NCBI RefSeq assembly: GCF_003255815.1
Contig: NC_037682.1
Coordinates: forward strand, 17,987,588 to 18,051,587
Length of the DNA: 64,000 bases
Source: Theropithecus gelada
Lineage: Eukaryota > Chordata > Mammalia > Primates > Cercopithecidae
Reading direction: 5' to 3'
Position 1 is the stretch's first letter; the number at the start of each line of letters is the position of its first letter. This document shows, piece after piece, positions 21,921 through 33,058 of the stretch. The position numbers were made by a program, and so were the translations under genes. The notes beneath the pieces are model-generated. The model made no database searches. It had not been told where the DNA came from and saw only the letters and a program-made list of their open reading frames with translations.

Positions 21921-23100
21921 AAGGGCTAGACGGGTGCTTCACCCTCTGTCAACAAATACCCTCATTATTCAGCCTGAAACACCTCCATTCATTCCTTTCT
22001 ATTCAGGCACATATTTGTTAATTCATTCCATCATTCACCTAACACACTTGAAGCGGAGCCAATCACCTCTACCAACATCTTCCTAGAGACAAATAAATTA
22101 ACTGGGGTTGGGTAACTTTGAGAGCTCCAAAAGGAAAGCTCCAGAGGACGGGGGAGTCCGCAGGGGTTCAGGCCTCTCAGGGACCACAGAGCAGACCTGC
22201 GGCACAGGCAGGATTAGAGCCTATGGCTCCGGAGTCAACCACGGCCAGGCAGAGGGCACTAGCTCTTGGCTGCTGAGAGTCGAGCTCTTCGAAAGTCATC
22301 CACTCAGTCAACATCTACTGAGTGCCAGGCAGTGTCATCACCTCTACAGTCATCATGGGAGAGAACAGCAGCCTAGAGAAAGGGAGTCTGAGCCCCCCAC
22401 CCCCTGGGCTCGAAGTCCACAGTAGAGGCCAGCACTAGTGCCTCTGGTGAGTGTTACTGTGGGAAGACCGCTGTTCCCAGCCCGGGTGCCCTGCTGGACT
22501 CCTGCTAGCCCGGCCCCAGCGAGGCAGGGTGTCAGTTTCCCCCTCCAGAGGCCTTTCTTGCCCACCTATTGCCCTTCTCAACCCTGTTTCTTCTTGCAGG
22601 AGCAACCTTTCCAGCAGAAAATTTCATTCTGCCCCAAGGACTCTTCTTACTGCCCCTCTCCCAGGGGGACGCAGACTGCCTTCTCCCTGTTTCCTAATGG
22701 ATGGTGGGCATTTTCCGATTTGGAGGTGAGGAGGAAAAACTAGGTTATTTTCAGCTCTTCCTTTACTGGCAGCATTGACCCATTTATCCTTCTTTTCCTT
22801 CAGACCCCTCCCCCAAGGCCACTCAGCTTGGACATCTGTCCCAGCCAAAATCTCACCTTCCACTGTCCTTACAGCCCAAAGGCTAGTCCAGTCTCTGAGT
22901 CCAGCTCTAGCCCTCTCACCCCACACCAGGAAGGAAGCTGGACTGCAGAGCACTCTGGGCCACCCCGCGTTGGCCGCTGCCTCTGGCCTCAGTTTCCCCA
23001 ACTGCTCAGATTAATGATGCCTGCTGTCTAGACCCAGAGGACGAAGCTCTAAGGAGGTCACAGATGAGGAAGGGTCCAGTGCTCGGCGCAGGCTCCGTGC
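21921..23100. other. Unique sequence upstream of C1QTNF4
   Basis: Frames of up to 105 codons overlap on both strands without recognisable domains. Short MIR-like pieces are at about 22285-22350 and 22980-23040. The G+C content rises towards 23100. Confidence 0.4.
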
Positions 23101-23345
23101 GGAGCCCCTAGGCCCCGCAGCTCGCCCCTCCCTCTCCCCCTACTCCCCTCCTCTCCCCCTCCCGCCTCTCCTCCGCCTCTCCTCCCGCCTCTCTGCTCGC
23201 TCGGCTCCCTCTCTGGCTGACCTTCCCTTTCCCTCACGCCTCCCCACGCCCGGCCCGGGGCCCCAGCACCCCGTCGGCCGCCGCCTCAGAGCCGGGAGAA
23301 GCAGCCGGAGCCCCCGCCGCCCCCGCCGCAACGCGGGCGGTCAGT
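23100..23345 (+). promoter_or_regulatory. C1QTNF4: GC-rich, TATA-less promoter of C1QTNF4 (inferred)
   Basis: CpG-rich DNA just upstream of the inferred first exon. It includes an almost uninterrupted C/T tract of about 110 bp (23125-23235) and no TATA box. The role is inferred from the downstream splice donor and gene order. Confidence 0.5.
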
Positions 23346-23436
23346 GCGCAGCCCGGCGCCCGCAGCCCGAAGCCCGCAGCCCGCAGCCGGATCGCGGGCT
23401 CGGACCGAACCCGACCCGACCGCCGCCCCCAGCCAG
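23240..23436 (+). other. C1QTNF4: C1QTNF4 exon 1 (5' UTR), inferred
   Basis: GC-rich segment ending in a consensus donor (CAG|GTGAGG, GT at 23437-23438). It has no start codon that leads into the coding exon, matching the known layout of a non-coding first exon and a single coding exon. The 5' limit is a guess. Confidence 0.5.
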
Positions 23437-24414
23437 GTGAGGTCAGCTCAGGAAAGGCGGGGAGCCGAGGTTTCCCCTTTACTGGAAACGGGGGCTGGGG
23501 AGGCGCGGGGAAATTGGGTCCTTTTTTCTTGAAAGGAGGACCTGGGAGCCTTTTCGTGAAACAGGCACAAGGGCTTTCATTCCGAAGGGATGGATGCATG
23601 GAGGGAAGGTCTCGGGGGAGAGGGATTGGGATACCCCTTTCTGGTTTTTGTTTTTTAAAAATAAGGATTAATTGGCTTCTGTGAAAGTGGGACTTCTTGG
23701 AAGGATGAGGGGCTTTCAAGGTAGGTTGGGGAGGGGGCTCTGGCAGGGCTTGAGGGAAGGGCTAACTGGTGAGTGGTGGGGCAAGGGGGAGCTCTGCAAG
23801 CCCCTCAGCCTGCACCTCCCGCCTTGGCTCCGGGGCTCTGGGTCTGCCCAGTTCTGTGTTCCAGTTTTTCTCTTTGAAGATGACTATTTTGAGCCCCACC
23901 TGGACAGAGCCAGTAACAGCCATTTCCTTCCCTGGAGCTATGACACCCACCTGACACACCCTCCCACACCTCTGACCTGCTCAGGGAAGGGGGTTCAGGG
24001 AAGGATGAGGACCCAGGGATCTGGGAATTGGACAGTGTGGGTGAAATGGAGGCTGGGTACTGGGCACACAGGAAGACCCTTGGCACTGGTGGGGTGCACC
24101 AACCTTGGTCGGGAGGTTGCTGGGCAGCTTCTTCTGGGGCATGACCCACTAGGAAAGCAGCGGTGTCAGGAAAAGCTGAGCTGTTCCCCATGCTCCCAGA
24201 AGACAAAACACTAGAGAATGCGTTTGCTTGCTTTTGTTTGGTTTTGCTTTCTTTCTGTCTTCCTCATCCTGGATCCCAAGACTCATTCCCCTGATCTCTC
24301 CTAGTTTTGCAAAAAGGTAAACTGAGGCAGAGGACAAATTGGCTGGACATACCTGTGTCTAGGAGGGAAGAGTGACAGAGAGGAAGGCATACGGAATTTG
24401 AGTCAAAATATCTC

Positions 24415-24560
24415 AGTGCTTCATGGGTGACCTTGGGCCAAAATGCTTTCCCTTGTTGGGCCTCAGCTTTCTCGTCTATAAAATGGGAGAGGGCCCACCT
24501 GTCTTGCAGGTTTGCCGAGACCATGTGCCTAAAAGAAATTTGTAAAAGGGAATGTACTGG
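24415..24560 (-). repeat. MIR
   Basis: 'GGTGACCTTGGGCCAAAATG' and 'GCCTCAGCTTTCTCGTCTAT' are the reverse-complement MIR core. Confidence 0.7.
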
Positions 24561-25149
24561 ACACTTGTGAGGTGCCATCTTCACCACCGTGGATGGCCCC
24601 TTCCCTCCTCCCTGTCCTAACCAAGGGTATCACTAAACCATAGGACACCTTTGTGAGAATTAGAAAAGGCACCTCCTCTGGAAGCAGACAGCATTCAGTT
24701 GGGCTAGCAACTTGGGGTCTTTATTATGAGAATGAGAAGGTGGCATACTTTATCCCAGGTGCTGCTCTAACATGTGGAGTGTGAGCTAGATTCTAGCTAG
24801 GATGTTCTGCACATCTACACGTGGCAACCCCTTTCAGCAGGGCCCTGACACAGAGCTACACATACTTACAGGGTATTTTCTAAAGCAGCCCACATCCCAG
24901 GCTGTCTCCAGCTCATTTCTTTCCTGTTTTGTTTCCACATCAGGGCCTTTGGGTATTCAAACCCCAAAGTGCATGCCCTACTAGGAAGCAGGATGGAATC
25001 CCTACATCAGACAGTGACTCCTTTGAGTCAAGCAGTGCCTTCACCAAGCTCCCAGGGGTAGGAGTGACTGAGTCCCTAAACCCTTAGATCAAGAACTGGA
25101 CCAGATCACTTTTGTCAGGGCAACCAACAGAAGCATCTGCACCCCTCAG

Positions 25150-25340
25150 CACTGCCATTGACAAACCATGTTCACACCTATCTCAGAGCACCCCCACAGC
25201 AAGCCTGTGTGTGAGGTCTCCTCCCCATTTACATGGAGGAAGCCATGCCCAGAGAAGTTAGGGTACCTGCCCAGGGTTTCACAGTGTGAGTGGTAGAGCC
25301 AGGACCTGAACCCAGATCTGGCTGGCTGTCCTACCAGCCT
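25150..25340 (+). repeat. MIR
   Basis: 'CCCCATTTACATGGAGGAAG' followed by 'AGAAGTTAGGGTACCTGCCC' and 'AGAGCCAGGACCTGAACCC' in MIR order. Confidence 0.7.
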
Positions 25341-25770
25341 CCAAGCAAAGAGAAAGGAGTCACCTTCTCTTTTACTCTGATTTCACGGGGGAGGAAGCTA
25401 CCTCAAAGCCCAACTGTTCTCGCCTCCTCTTTGCAGGAAGGGCCCCTGGTGAGGCCAGGAAAGGGGTCAGGGAGCAGCGATTTCCTTTCCTGCTCAGATA
25501 GGTCTTAAACAGTAATGGTCATGCAGAGCATTGACACAGAAAGCCAGTGCCTGCGTGAGTAGCAGACCAAGGACCATAAAATAACCACAGGAAAATGCAG
25601 CCAACTGGAACTGAGGGGAACTCAGAGACCCCCCTGAATCCCCCGGGTTACCAGGGCCCCTGGGTGTCAAACAGGAGGTGTAGGGGCGAGCCAAGCAGAC
25701 AGGGCTGTAGGCTTCTTCAACCAGAGCGTTTCTCCTGGTCTGTGTGCAAGCTTTCACTTAAGAAAGGGGT

Positions 25771-26063
25771 TTCGTCCGGGTGCAGTGGCTCACGCCTGTA
25801 ATCCCATCACTTTGGGAGGCTGAGGCAGGCGGATCACAAAGTCAAGAGATTGAGATCATCCTGGCCAACATGGTGAAACCCCGTCTCTCCTAAAAATACA
25901 GAAATTAGCTGGGCGTGGTGGTGCATGCCTGTAGTCCCAGCTACTTTGGGAGGCTGAGCCAGGAGAATCGCTTGAACCCATGAGGCGGAGGTTGCAGTGA
26001 GCCGAGATTGAGCCACTGCACTCCAGCCTGTCAACAGAGCCAGACTCTGTCTCAGAAAAAAAA
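25771..26063 (+). repeat. Alu
   Basis: Complete sense Alu inside C1QTNF4 intron 1. Confidence 0.92.
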
Positions 26064-26087
26064 GGCGGGGGGAGGGGTGGTTTCAAG

Positions 26088-26377
26088 GCCTGGCATGATG
26101 GCTCACGCCTGTAATCCCAGCACTTTGGGAGGCTGAGGCAGGTGGATCACTTGAGGTCAGTTCAAGACCAGCCTGGCCAACGTGGTGAAACCCCATCTCT
26201 ACTAAAGATACAAAAAATTAGCTGGGCGTGATGGTATCTGTAATCTTAGCTACTCAGGAGGCTAAGGCAGGAAAATTGCTTGAACCTGGGAGGCGGAGGT
26301 TGCAGCAAGCTGAGATCAGGCAATTGCACTCCAGCCTTGGTGACAGGGCGAGACTCTGTCTCAAAAAAAAAAAAAAA
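26088..26377 (+). repeat. Alu
   Basis: Complete sense Alu. A G-rich 'GCGGGGGGAGG' motif occurs before it and again after its tail, an imperfect target duplication. Confidence 0.92.
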
Positions 26378-26524
26378 GCGGGGGGAGGTTTCAGTGTGTG
26401 GGTATGCACACACACACACACAGAGGTTTGGAGACTCCTAGCTTAATCCAGTAGTTCTCAGCATGTGGTCCTTGGATCAGCAGCATCAGCATCATCCAGA
26501 AACATATTAGAAATACAAATTCTT

Positions 26525-26812
26525 AGCCAGGCATGGTGGCTCATGCCTGTAATCCCGACACTTTGGGAGGCCCAGGTGGGCGGACTGCCTAAGCTCAGGA
26601 GTTCGAGACCAGCCTGGGCAACACGGTGAAACCCCGTTTTCTACCCAAAATACAGAAGAAGTTAGCAGGGCATGGTGGTGCACGCCTGTAGTCCCAGCTA
26701 CTGGGGTGGCTGAGTCAGGAGAACTGCTTGAACCCGGGGGGTGGAGGTTGCAGTGAGACGAGATCATGCCACTGCACTCCAGCCTGGTTCACAGAGTGAG
26801 ACTCCGTCTCCA

Positions 26813-26848
<36 letters not shown>
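26525..26848 (+). repeat. Alu with a long A tail
   Basis: Sense Alu ending in about 34 A (26814-26847). Confidence 0.92.
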
Positions 26849-26852
26849 CAAA

Positions 26853-26990
26853 TTCTCGCTACTTGGGAGGCTGAGGCAGGAGAATCGCTTGAACCGGGGA
26901 GGCAGAGGTTGCAGTGAGCCGAGATCGCGCCATTACACTCCAGCCTGGGTGACAAGAACGAGACTCCATCTCAAAACAAACAAACAAATG
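26853..26990 (+). repeat. Right-arm Alu, second hit at the same site
   Basis: Partial right arm directly after the preceding tail. 'CAAATTCT' occurs before the first Alu, between the two and after the second, suggesting two insertions at one target. Confidence 0.82.
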
Positions 26991-27270
26991 CAAATTCTCA
27001 GGCCCATCGCAGAACCTACTGAACGAACTCTGGAGATGGGGCCCAACTATGTATGTTTGAACACGCCCTCCAGGTGACAGTGAGGCTCGCTAGAGTTTGA
27101 GAAGCACTGAGCTAGTGCAAGGATGTAGGAAAATTGAAACCTACTTGTGGGTCTAGGGAAGGGCTGGGAAGAGAACCCTTGTCTCCCGGTGGAGAGGTGG
27201 AGAGCCTAACGTTTGGAGGCCGCCCCTGCCAACCCTCCTCTCCCGCCCCTCCGTCTCCCTCCCAGGCTCC

Positions 27271-28440
27271 ATGCTGCCGCTTCTGCTAGGCCTGCTGGGC
27301 CCAGCGGCCTGCTGGGCCCTGGGCCCGGCCCCCGGCCCAGGCTCCTCAGAGCTGCGCTCGGCCTTCTCGGCGGCACGCACCACTCCCCTGGAGGGCGCGT
27401 CGGAGATGGCGGTGACTTTCGACAAGGTGTACGTGAACATCGGGAGCGACTTCGACGCGGCCACGGGCCAATTCCGCTGCCGCGTGCCCGGCGCCTACTT
27501 CTTCTCCTTCACGGCTGGCAAGGCCCCGCACAAGAGCCTGTCGGTGATGCTGGTGCGGAACCACGACGAGGTGCAGGCGCTGGCCTTCGACGAGCAGAGG
27601 CGGCCCAGCGCACGGCGCGCCGCCAGCCAGAGCGCCATGCTGCAGCTCGACTACGGCGACACAGTTTGGCTGCGGCTGCATGGCGCCCCGCAGTACGCGC
27701 TGGGCGCGCCCGGCGCCACCTTCAGCGGCTACCTGGTCTACGCCGACGCCGACGCCGACGCCGACGCGCCTGCGCGAGGGCCGCCCGCGCCCCCCGAGCC
27801 GCGCTCGGCATTCTCGGCGGCGCGCACGCGCAGCCTGGTGGGCTCGGACGCGGGGTCCGGGCCGCGGCACCGGCCGCTAGCCTTCGACACCGAGCTCGTC
27901 AACATTGGCGGCGACTTCGACGCGGCGGCCGGCGTGTTCCGCTGCCGCCTGCCCGGCGCCTACTTCTTCTCCTTCACGCTGGGCAAGCTGCCGCGTAAGA
28001 CGCTGTCGGTGAAGCTGATGAAGAACCGCGACGAGGTGCAGGCCATGATTTACGACGACGGCGCGTCGCGGCGCCGCGAGATGCAGAGCCAGAGCGTGAT
28101 GCTGGCCCTGCGGCGCGGCGACGCCGTCTGGTTGCTCAGCCACGACCACGACGGCTACGGCGCCTACAGCAACCACGGCAAGTACATCACCTTCTCCGGC
28201 TTCTTGGTGTACCCCGACCTCGCCCCCGCCGCCCCCCCCAGGCCTCGGGGCCCCGGAACTGCTGTGAGCCCCGGGCCAGAGAGGAGCCCGGGAGGGCCAG
28301 GGGCGTGCATGCCGGGCCAGGCCCGCGGCCCGAACGCCTCGCGCGAGCGCCACGGCCGCCGGGCGCGCCTGGACTCTGCCAATAAAGCGGAAAGCGGGCC
28401 TGCGCAGCGCCCGGCAACCCAGGCCCCTGCGCTGTCTTGA
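27271..28440 (+). CDS. C1QTNF4: C1QTNF4 (CTRP4), single coding exon, frame shifted at the C-terminus
   Basis: Secreted C1q/TNF-related protein 4, unusual in the CTRP family for having two globular C1q domains and no collagen stalk. The start follows the acceptor at 27265 by five bases. Residues 1-16 are a hydrophobic signal peptide (MLPLLLGLLGPAACWA). C1q domain 1 spans about residues 28-160 (DKVYVNIG, GAYFFSF), then an acidic (AD)n linker, then domain 2 at about 174-315 (again VNIGGDFDAA, GAYFFSFTLGK, GKYITFSGFLVYPD). As read, the frame runs 389 codons to the TGA at 28438-28440. The family's short C-terminal tail ending in ELL and its stop at 28265-28267 lie in the +1 frame, after a C8 run at 28232-28239. 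Removing one C would give 331 residues, close to the human length of about 329. Identity is firm; the printed C-terminus is doubtful. Confidence 0.93.
   Translation: MLPLLLGLLGPAACWALGPAPGPGSSELRSAFSAARTTPLEGASEMAVTFDKVYVNIGSDFDAATGQFRCRVPGAYFFSFTAGKAPHKSLSVMLVRNHDEVQALAFDEQRRPSARRAASQSAMLQLDYGDTVWLRLHGAPQYALGAPGATFSGYLVYADADADADAPARGPPAPPEPRSAFSAARTRSLVGSDAGSGPRHRPLAFDTELVNIGGDFDAAAGVFRCRLPGAYFFSFTLGKLPRKTLSVKLMKNRDEVQAMIYDDGASRRREMQSQSVMLALRRGDAVWLLSHDHDGYGAYSNHGKYITFSGFLVYPDLAPAAPPRPRGPGTAVSPGPERSPGGPGACMPGQARGPNASRERHGRRARLDSANKAESGPAQRPATQAPALS
27742..27765 (+). repeat. C1QTNF4: Coding (GCCGAC)4 hexamer repeat
   Basis: Four perfect copies encode alternating Ala-Asp in the linker between the two C1q domains. 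Hexamer gain or loss would keep the frame. Confidence 0.9.
28381..28386 (+). terminator. C1QTNF4: C1QTNF4 poly(A) signal AATAAA
   Basis: A single AATAAA, 114 bp after the conserved stop. In the printed frame it is inside the coding sequence (read as Asn-Lys), upstream of that frame's stop at 28438. Confidence 0.8.
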
Positions 28441-29596
28441 CTGCGACGCATTCGCTGGGGGCAGGCGGGATAGGCACTGACTACTGCGGGCCCGCAGGCC
28501 CGGGGAAGGGGTTGGAGGTTGGAGAGCAGGGTCCCCTCAGACCCTGGGAGGGTGAGGAGGTGGGAATTTGGTGGAACCACATTCGCCTAGTCCGTTGGGG
28601 GCCTCCCTTTCATACCCCTACCTCGTCCAGCTCTCTGACTCATCATTGACCTACGACCTCAGCTTTAGCCCCTGGCTGATGCCTTTCTGTGACAAGGAAC
28701 AGCACCCCATTACCCCACTGGGGGCATGAGATTCAAGGAGAGTGCATTCCTCCTTCCAGCAGGGCATGGGAATGGGATGAGGAGTTGATACCTGGTTGCC
28801 CTGACTCTTGCCTTCCCAGGATGGGGAGAGTGATTTGCCCAGAGCAGGAGTTAGACCGCTTATTCCGACATAGAATGACACAGGCTTCGGGAGTCCGAAA
28901 CAGAACATTTTATGAGAAGAGCAACACAGAATCAGGGCCCCACCTGGCCCAGCCCACCTCCGCTTGTCTCTGCTTGGTCTGCCAGCCTTACTCCCCCATC
29001 TAAGGTGTTGAGATACTGCCTCCCTACCCCAAAAGAGAAAATGTTCCTCCCTCCCCCTGTTTCCCTCCAGTCCTCCAACAGACAGAACTCAAAAAGTCTA
29101 TTCTCCCAACCCAGATGGGAACTTGGAGGCTCAGGGACCCCAGATCCTTGGTTGTGCCTAAAAGGGGGTGCTCTGCACCTAGAGGATTCCTGTGAATTCC
29201 ACAGGACCTATCACAGAGCGCCAGGGTAGGAGTTGGAAGGTCTGACCTGGCCTTACTTGGGGCAGCTTCCCTTTCAGCATCTCTTGAACACACTTCTCAA
29301 CCCTGACCCCTGATCTCAGCACACACACACTGCGTGCAAGTCGTGCCCTTAGCTGTGTGGCCACTCCTTGCGACCCACAGCCTGGGTTCTTAGCCTCTCA
29401 AGATCCAGAAAATAAGATCGATTGGGTCGGGGTAAGCAGAGAGGGGGTGTCCAGGGTGCAAGCCAAGCCCAGAGATCTGAACACTGTGGAAAAAACCAGA
29501 TGCCAGACAGAAGCCCCTGCCCAAGATGGGTCTGCCTGGGGAGTTGAGGAGGAGATGGGAGGGGGTAATGGCAGGTGAAAGAGCAAAAGGGGAGGG
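28441..29596 (-). other. FAM180B: FAM180B 3' UTR and tail-to-tail gap with C1QTNF4
   Basis: No Alu and no domain-bearing frame. On the minus strand a CATAAA variant lies near 28905-28911 and could end FAM180B transcripts. I see no AATAAA on that strand here, so the 3' end is uncertain. Confidence 0.45.
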
Positions 29597-31240
29597 TCAG
29601 GGGAAGGGGTCAAGGATGGAAGCCCAGGACCCCAGGGAAGGGGGCTGATCCTGGGGGCAGAAACCCTTGCATAGGTCCCAGAGTGTTTCCTGTGCCAGGA
29701 GAGTGAAGACCTGGGCCCAGCGGCCCCGTTCCTCAGCCTCACTAGCTGCGTGGAGCCGGTAGACGCAGGACAGGCCTGTGAGGAGCAGATGTTCAAAGTC
29801 CCAAGTGCTAAGAGGAGGCCCCTTCCGCAGGTCCTGGAGCTGCTGCAGCCGCTGCTCAGCACCCTCCAAGTCACTGGGCACGTGGTGCTGCAGGAGGAGC
29901 CTGAGTCGGCGGCCTGGGTGTGTGGACGCTAGTTCCTCATCCTGGATGTGCAGCTGCCCCATGACATCCAGCTCCAGCCCAGCCCAGAGCAGCTGCAAGG
30001 GGAGGCATGTAAGGGGTGGGCTGTGGCTTGGGGAGCAGGGCGGGGAGCAAGAGTGGGCTGGGGGAGGGGGCAGAAGCAGGCAGCAGGACCCATGCTGGCT
30101 TGCCCCCGCCAACCCCTAGCAGGTCCACCCTGAGACATCCCCATTCCCAACCCTGAGCTTAGGGACCTCTGGACATGCCCACCCTCATGTCCCAGGCTGG
30201 GAGGAAAGACCTCAAACATCACTTCCGGGGCCTCTGGCTTCTGCAGGCCACCTCCCACGCTGGTGCTGTCCATGGGCTGCCCTGGGGCAGCAGAGAGGAG
30301 TCAGGCCCCTGCCATGCTACACCATGAACACCCCAGTCTCCCAGAAGTGTCCCTCTGCTGCGTGGTAGAGGTCCCAAGTGCTTCATCATTCTACAAAAGG
30401 GCAGGAATGCCATCCCATGCCCCTGTTTCCCCTCCCTCTCATGCACACACATGCACATTGACATTCACTCTCCCAGGCATAGGTCTTCTGATCTCAAAAG
30501 CATCATTCCAGGCGTAGTTACCATGTTGGCAAATGCCCAGGACTCCTCCTCTAAATTGCACAATGCCCTTGGTAAAGAGCTCCAGGCCAACGGGTCACAA
30601 GACCCTTCCCCACCCTCCTCCTCTCCCTATAATCTTCGGAGGACAGAGTCACCTAAAACAGTGCCAGTGACTCTCCCAAGGACAAGGACCTCTTTGGGAA
30701 GAGCCTACTCTCCCTGCTCCTTCTCAGCAGTAAGGGAGGGAGAAGGAGGACAGGGCAGGGAAGGATAGGGCAGGGGAGGATGTGAGGCAGGGACCACAGG
30801 GCCGGGGAGGATGTCTGTGGCAGCTCCCTCCGGCCCACACCTTGGGGTGTTGCCTCACCCTTGTAATGTTTGTTCCAAGCCCAGACAAGTCAAGAGACCC
30901 TGCTTTGGGCATCAGTGGGAATGAGCCCAGGGCCAGCATTAAGAGCACCTAGGGCTATCTCCCTAGTTGTCACCTGTATCTTTCCAGTTCTGGGGGGGGG
31001 CGGCCCACATTGTCACCCACCACAGCACACATCAGCCTGGTACCCACCATGCCCACACTTCTATGCCCGACTAGCCTCAAATAGAGCCAGCTGTTAACTG
31101 CCGTCAGCCAGCAGCCTTCCTTGGCTCCTCTCCACCCACCCTGAAGCCCCGGTACCTGCATGGTGCTGGGTTGTAGTCACACCAGAGAGGAGGCAGATGG
31201 CTACCACCAGGCAAGCCAGGAACTGCAGGGTCGCAGCCAT
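29597..31240 (-). CDS. FAM180B: FAM180B, 3 coding exons, 183 aa
   Basis: Small, probably secreted protein of unknown function. Coding exons on the minus strand are 31156-31240 (28 codons plus 1 base), 30211-30281 and 29597-29992. All junctions are GT-AG and the phases join cleanly to 184 codons including the stop. Residues 1-20 form a signal peptide (hydrophobic LACLVVAICLLSG). The rest is leucine-rich and helical, with 'LLWAGLELDVMG' at the exon 2/3 junction and a conserved 'EEERGRWAQ'-like segment near the C-terminus (residues about 148-156 read EAEERGRWAQ). An in-frame ATG 41 codons upstream is not part of the family's N-terminus. Length equals human FAM180B as I remember it. The family name only labels homology; no reaction is known. 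Confidence 0.9.
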
Positions 31241-31930
31241 GCTCCACCACGTCCTCTGAGTTTCACTCTGTTCAGCAGTTCTCTGCTCCCTCATCTGCCT
31301 GCCACACACCTCGGCTCCAACTTTCCACTGCAGGCTGCTCCAGAGCTCTGTAATGCGTGTCATTCTTCAATGCTGAACAGGGAGGGGCTGGCTGTGGCCT
31401 CGGTCACCTCCCATGGGCTCTTTCCATCCTTTAGAAATGGGGAATCTTTGGTTGTTGGCAGGAGCCTGGCTCCCTGCTTGTCAGGCCCTCAGCCTGTTCC
31501 TGCCCAGCTGGGCGGTATGCTTAGTTAATAGGAAAAAGGTGTTTGGTAGCAAATAGCTCTAGCTTGGCCCTCCCAAAGGGTAGGAAAGAGCCCAGGCGGT
31601 AAGACCATCTTACCGTCTGCACCCTCAAAACATCCTGCAACTGAGACCAGCCCCGACACCCAGTCTGGCCCAGCCCAGCCTCCATGGAGCCCTTCAGCTG
31701 CCAAAATCATCAGCTGCAGGCTTCCAACTGCATGGCGGGCTGGCTGGGCGGCCCTGCATACAGGCAGAGCCAAGCACTCCCGTCTCAGGCACTCCGCCGC
31801 AGGCTGAACAGACCCCTAGACCAGCTGGACTAGGGAGTACTGTCTCCTGGCAGACAGACAAATCTGCAGCTCCTCAGTGGTTTTTGCCCCAGCCCTGGGA
31901 CCTCTTATTTCCTAACAACATTCTTAATTC
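31241..31930. other. FAM180B 5' flank
   Basis: Non-repetitive sequence upstream of the FAM180B start codon, where the promoter must lie. No TATA box or CpG island is apparent, unlike the other promoters here. Confidence 0.4.
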
Positions 31931-31932
31931 AG

Positions 31933-32222
31933 GGTGGGCACGGTGGCTCATGCCTGTAATCCCAGCACTTGAGGAGGGCAAGACAGGATGGCTTGAGCCC
32001 AGGAATTCGAGACCAGCCTGGGCAACATGGTGAGACCTCATCTCTACAAATAAAAAAATTAGCTGGGCATAGTGGTACACACCTGTGGTCCAGTTACTCA
32101 GGAGGCTGAGGTGGGAGGATCAGCTGAGCCCAGGCAGTCTAGACTGCAGCGAACCATGATCACACTGCTGTACTCACCCTAGCTTGGGCGACAGACCAAG
32201 ACCATGTCTCAAAAAACCCCCA
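31933..32222 (+). repeat. Alu (AluJ-like)
   Basis: Diverged sense Alu between FAM180B and NDUFS3. Confidence 0.9.
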
Positions 32223-32224
32223 CC

Positions 32225-32530
32225 AGCCCGGCGCAGTGGCTCACACCTATAATCCCAGCACTTTGGGAGGCCGAGGCGGGCAGATCATGTGAGGTCGGGA
32301 GTTCGAGACCAGCCTGACCAACATGGACAAACCCCATCTCTACTAAAAACACAAAACTGGCTGGGTGTGGTGGCACAAGCCTGTAATCCCAGCTACTCAG
32401 GAGGCTGAGGCAGGGAATTGCTTGAACCCGGGAGGCGGAGGTTGCAGTGAGCCAAGATCATGCCATTGCACTCCAGCCTGAGCAACAATAGGAAAACTCT
32501 GCCTCAAAAAAAACCCAAAAAACAAAACAC
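32225..32530 (+). repeat. Alu
   Basis: Sense Alu abutting the previous tail, with a C-interrupted A tail. Confidence 0.92.
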
Positions 32531-32728
32531 CATTCTCAGCTCAGGCCAGAAACCAGGAAGGTTTCTATAGCCCAAGAGTGATGGGCTGCCATGCCACACC
32601 CATCCTGAATCCCTGTGGACCGTGAGAACTTTTAATTACAGCTCTAGAATTCCTCTCAGAAATACATCCATGCCTGCAGGCCACTAGGTCTGCAACTACA
32701 CTCTTTAGTCCCATTAAAATAGACCCCT

Positions 32729-33026
32729 AGCTGAGTGTGGTGGCTCACACCTATAATCCCAGCACTTTGGGAGGCCAGTGTGGGTGGGATCATTTGAGGA
32801 CAGTAGTTCAAGACCAGCCCAGGCAACATGGTGAAACCCCATCTCTACAAAAACTAGCCGGGCATGGTGACGCACATCTGTAATCCCAGCTTCTTGGGAG
32901 GCTGAGGTGGGAGAACTGCTTGAGCCCAGGAGGCGGAGGTTGCAGTGAGCCGAGATCGCGCCATTGCACTCCAGCCTGGGCAACAAGAGCAAGACACTGT
33001 CTCAGAAAATAAAAAACAAAAAAACC
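32729..33026 (+). repeat. Alu
   Basis: Sense Alu lacking a few bases at the A-rich linker, with an (A)nC tail. Confidence 0.9.
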
Positions 33027-33058
33027 CGTAAGACTCCCTGGTTTAATAGTGTTTCTCT

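Larger units (their letters stand above)
23437..27265 (+). other. C1QTNF4: C1QTNF4 intron 1
   Basis: Runs from the donor at 23437 to the acceptor CTCCCTCCCAG ending at 27265. The first 2.3 kb is mostly unique, with a MIR (-) around 24415-24560 and a MIR (+) around 25150-25340. Four Alu copies fill 25.77-26.99 kb. Open frames such as 23672-24214 show no domain and are not supported as genes. Confidence 0.5.

Noticed and set aside
23234..23719. 161-codon antisense frame at the C1QTNF4 promoter
   Set aside because: Proline/arginine-rich low-complexity translation of a CpG island, no motif and no splice support.
27213..27998. 261-codon frame overlapping C1QTNF4, and a 174-codon antisense frame
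   Set aside because: Both are by-products of the high G+C content of the coding exon. Only the +1 frame from 27271 carries C1q motifs.
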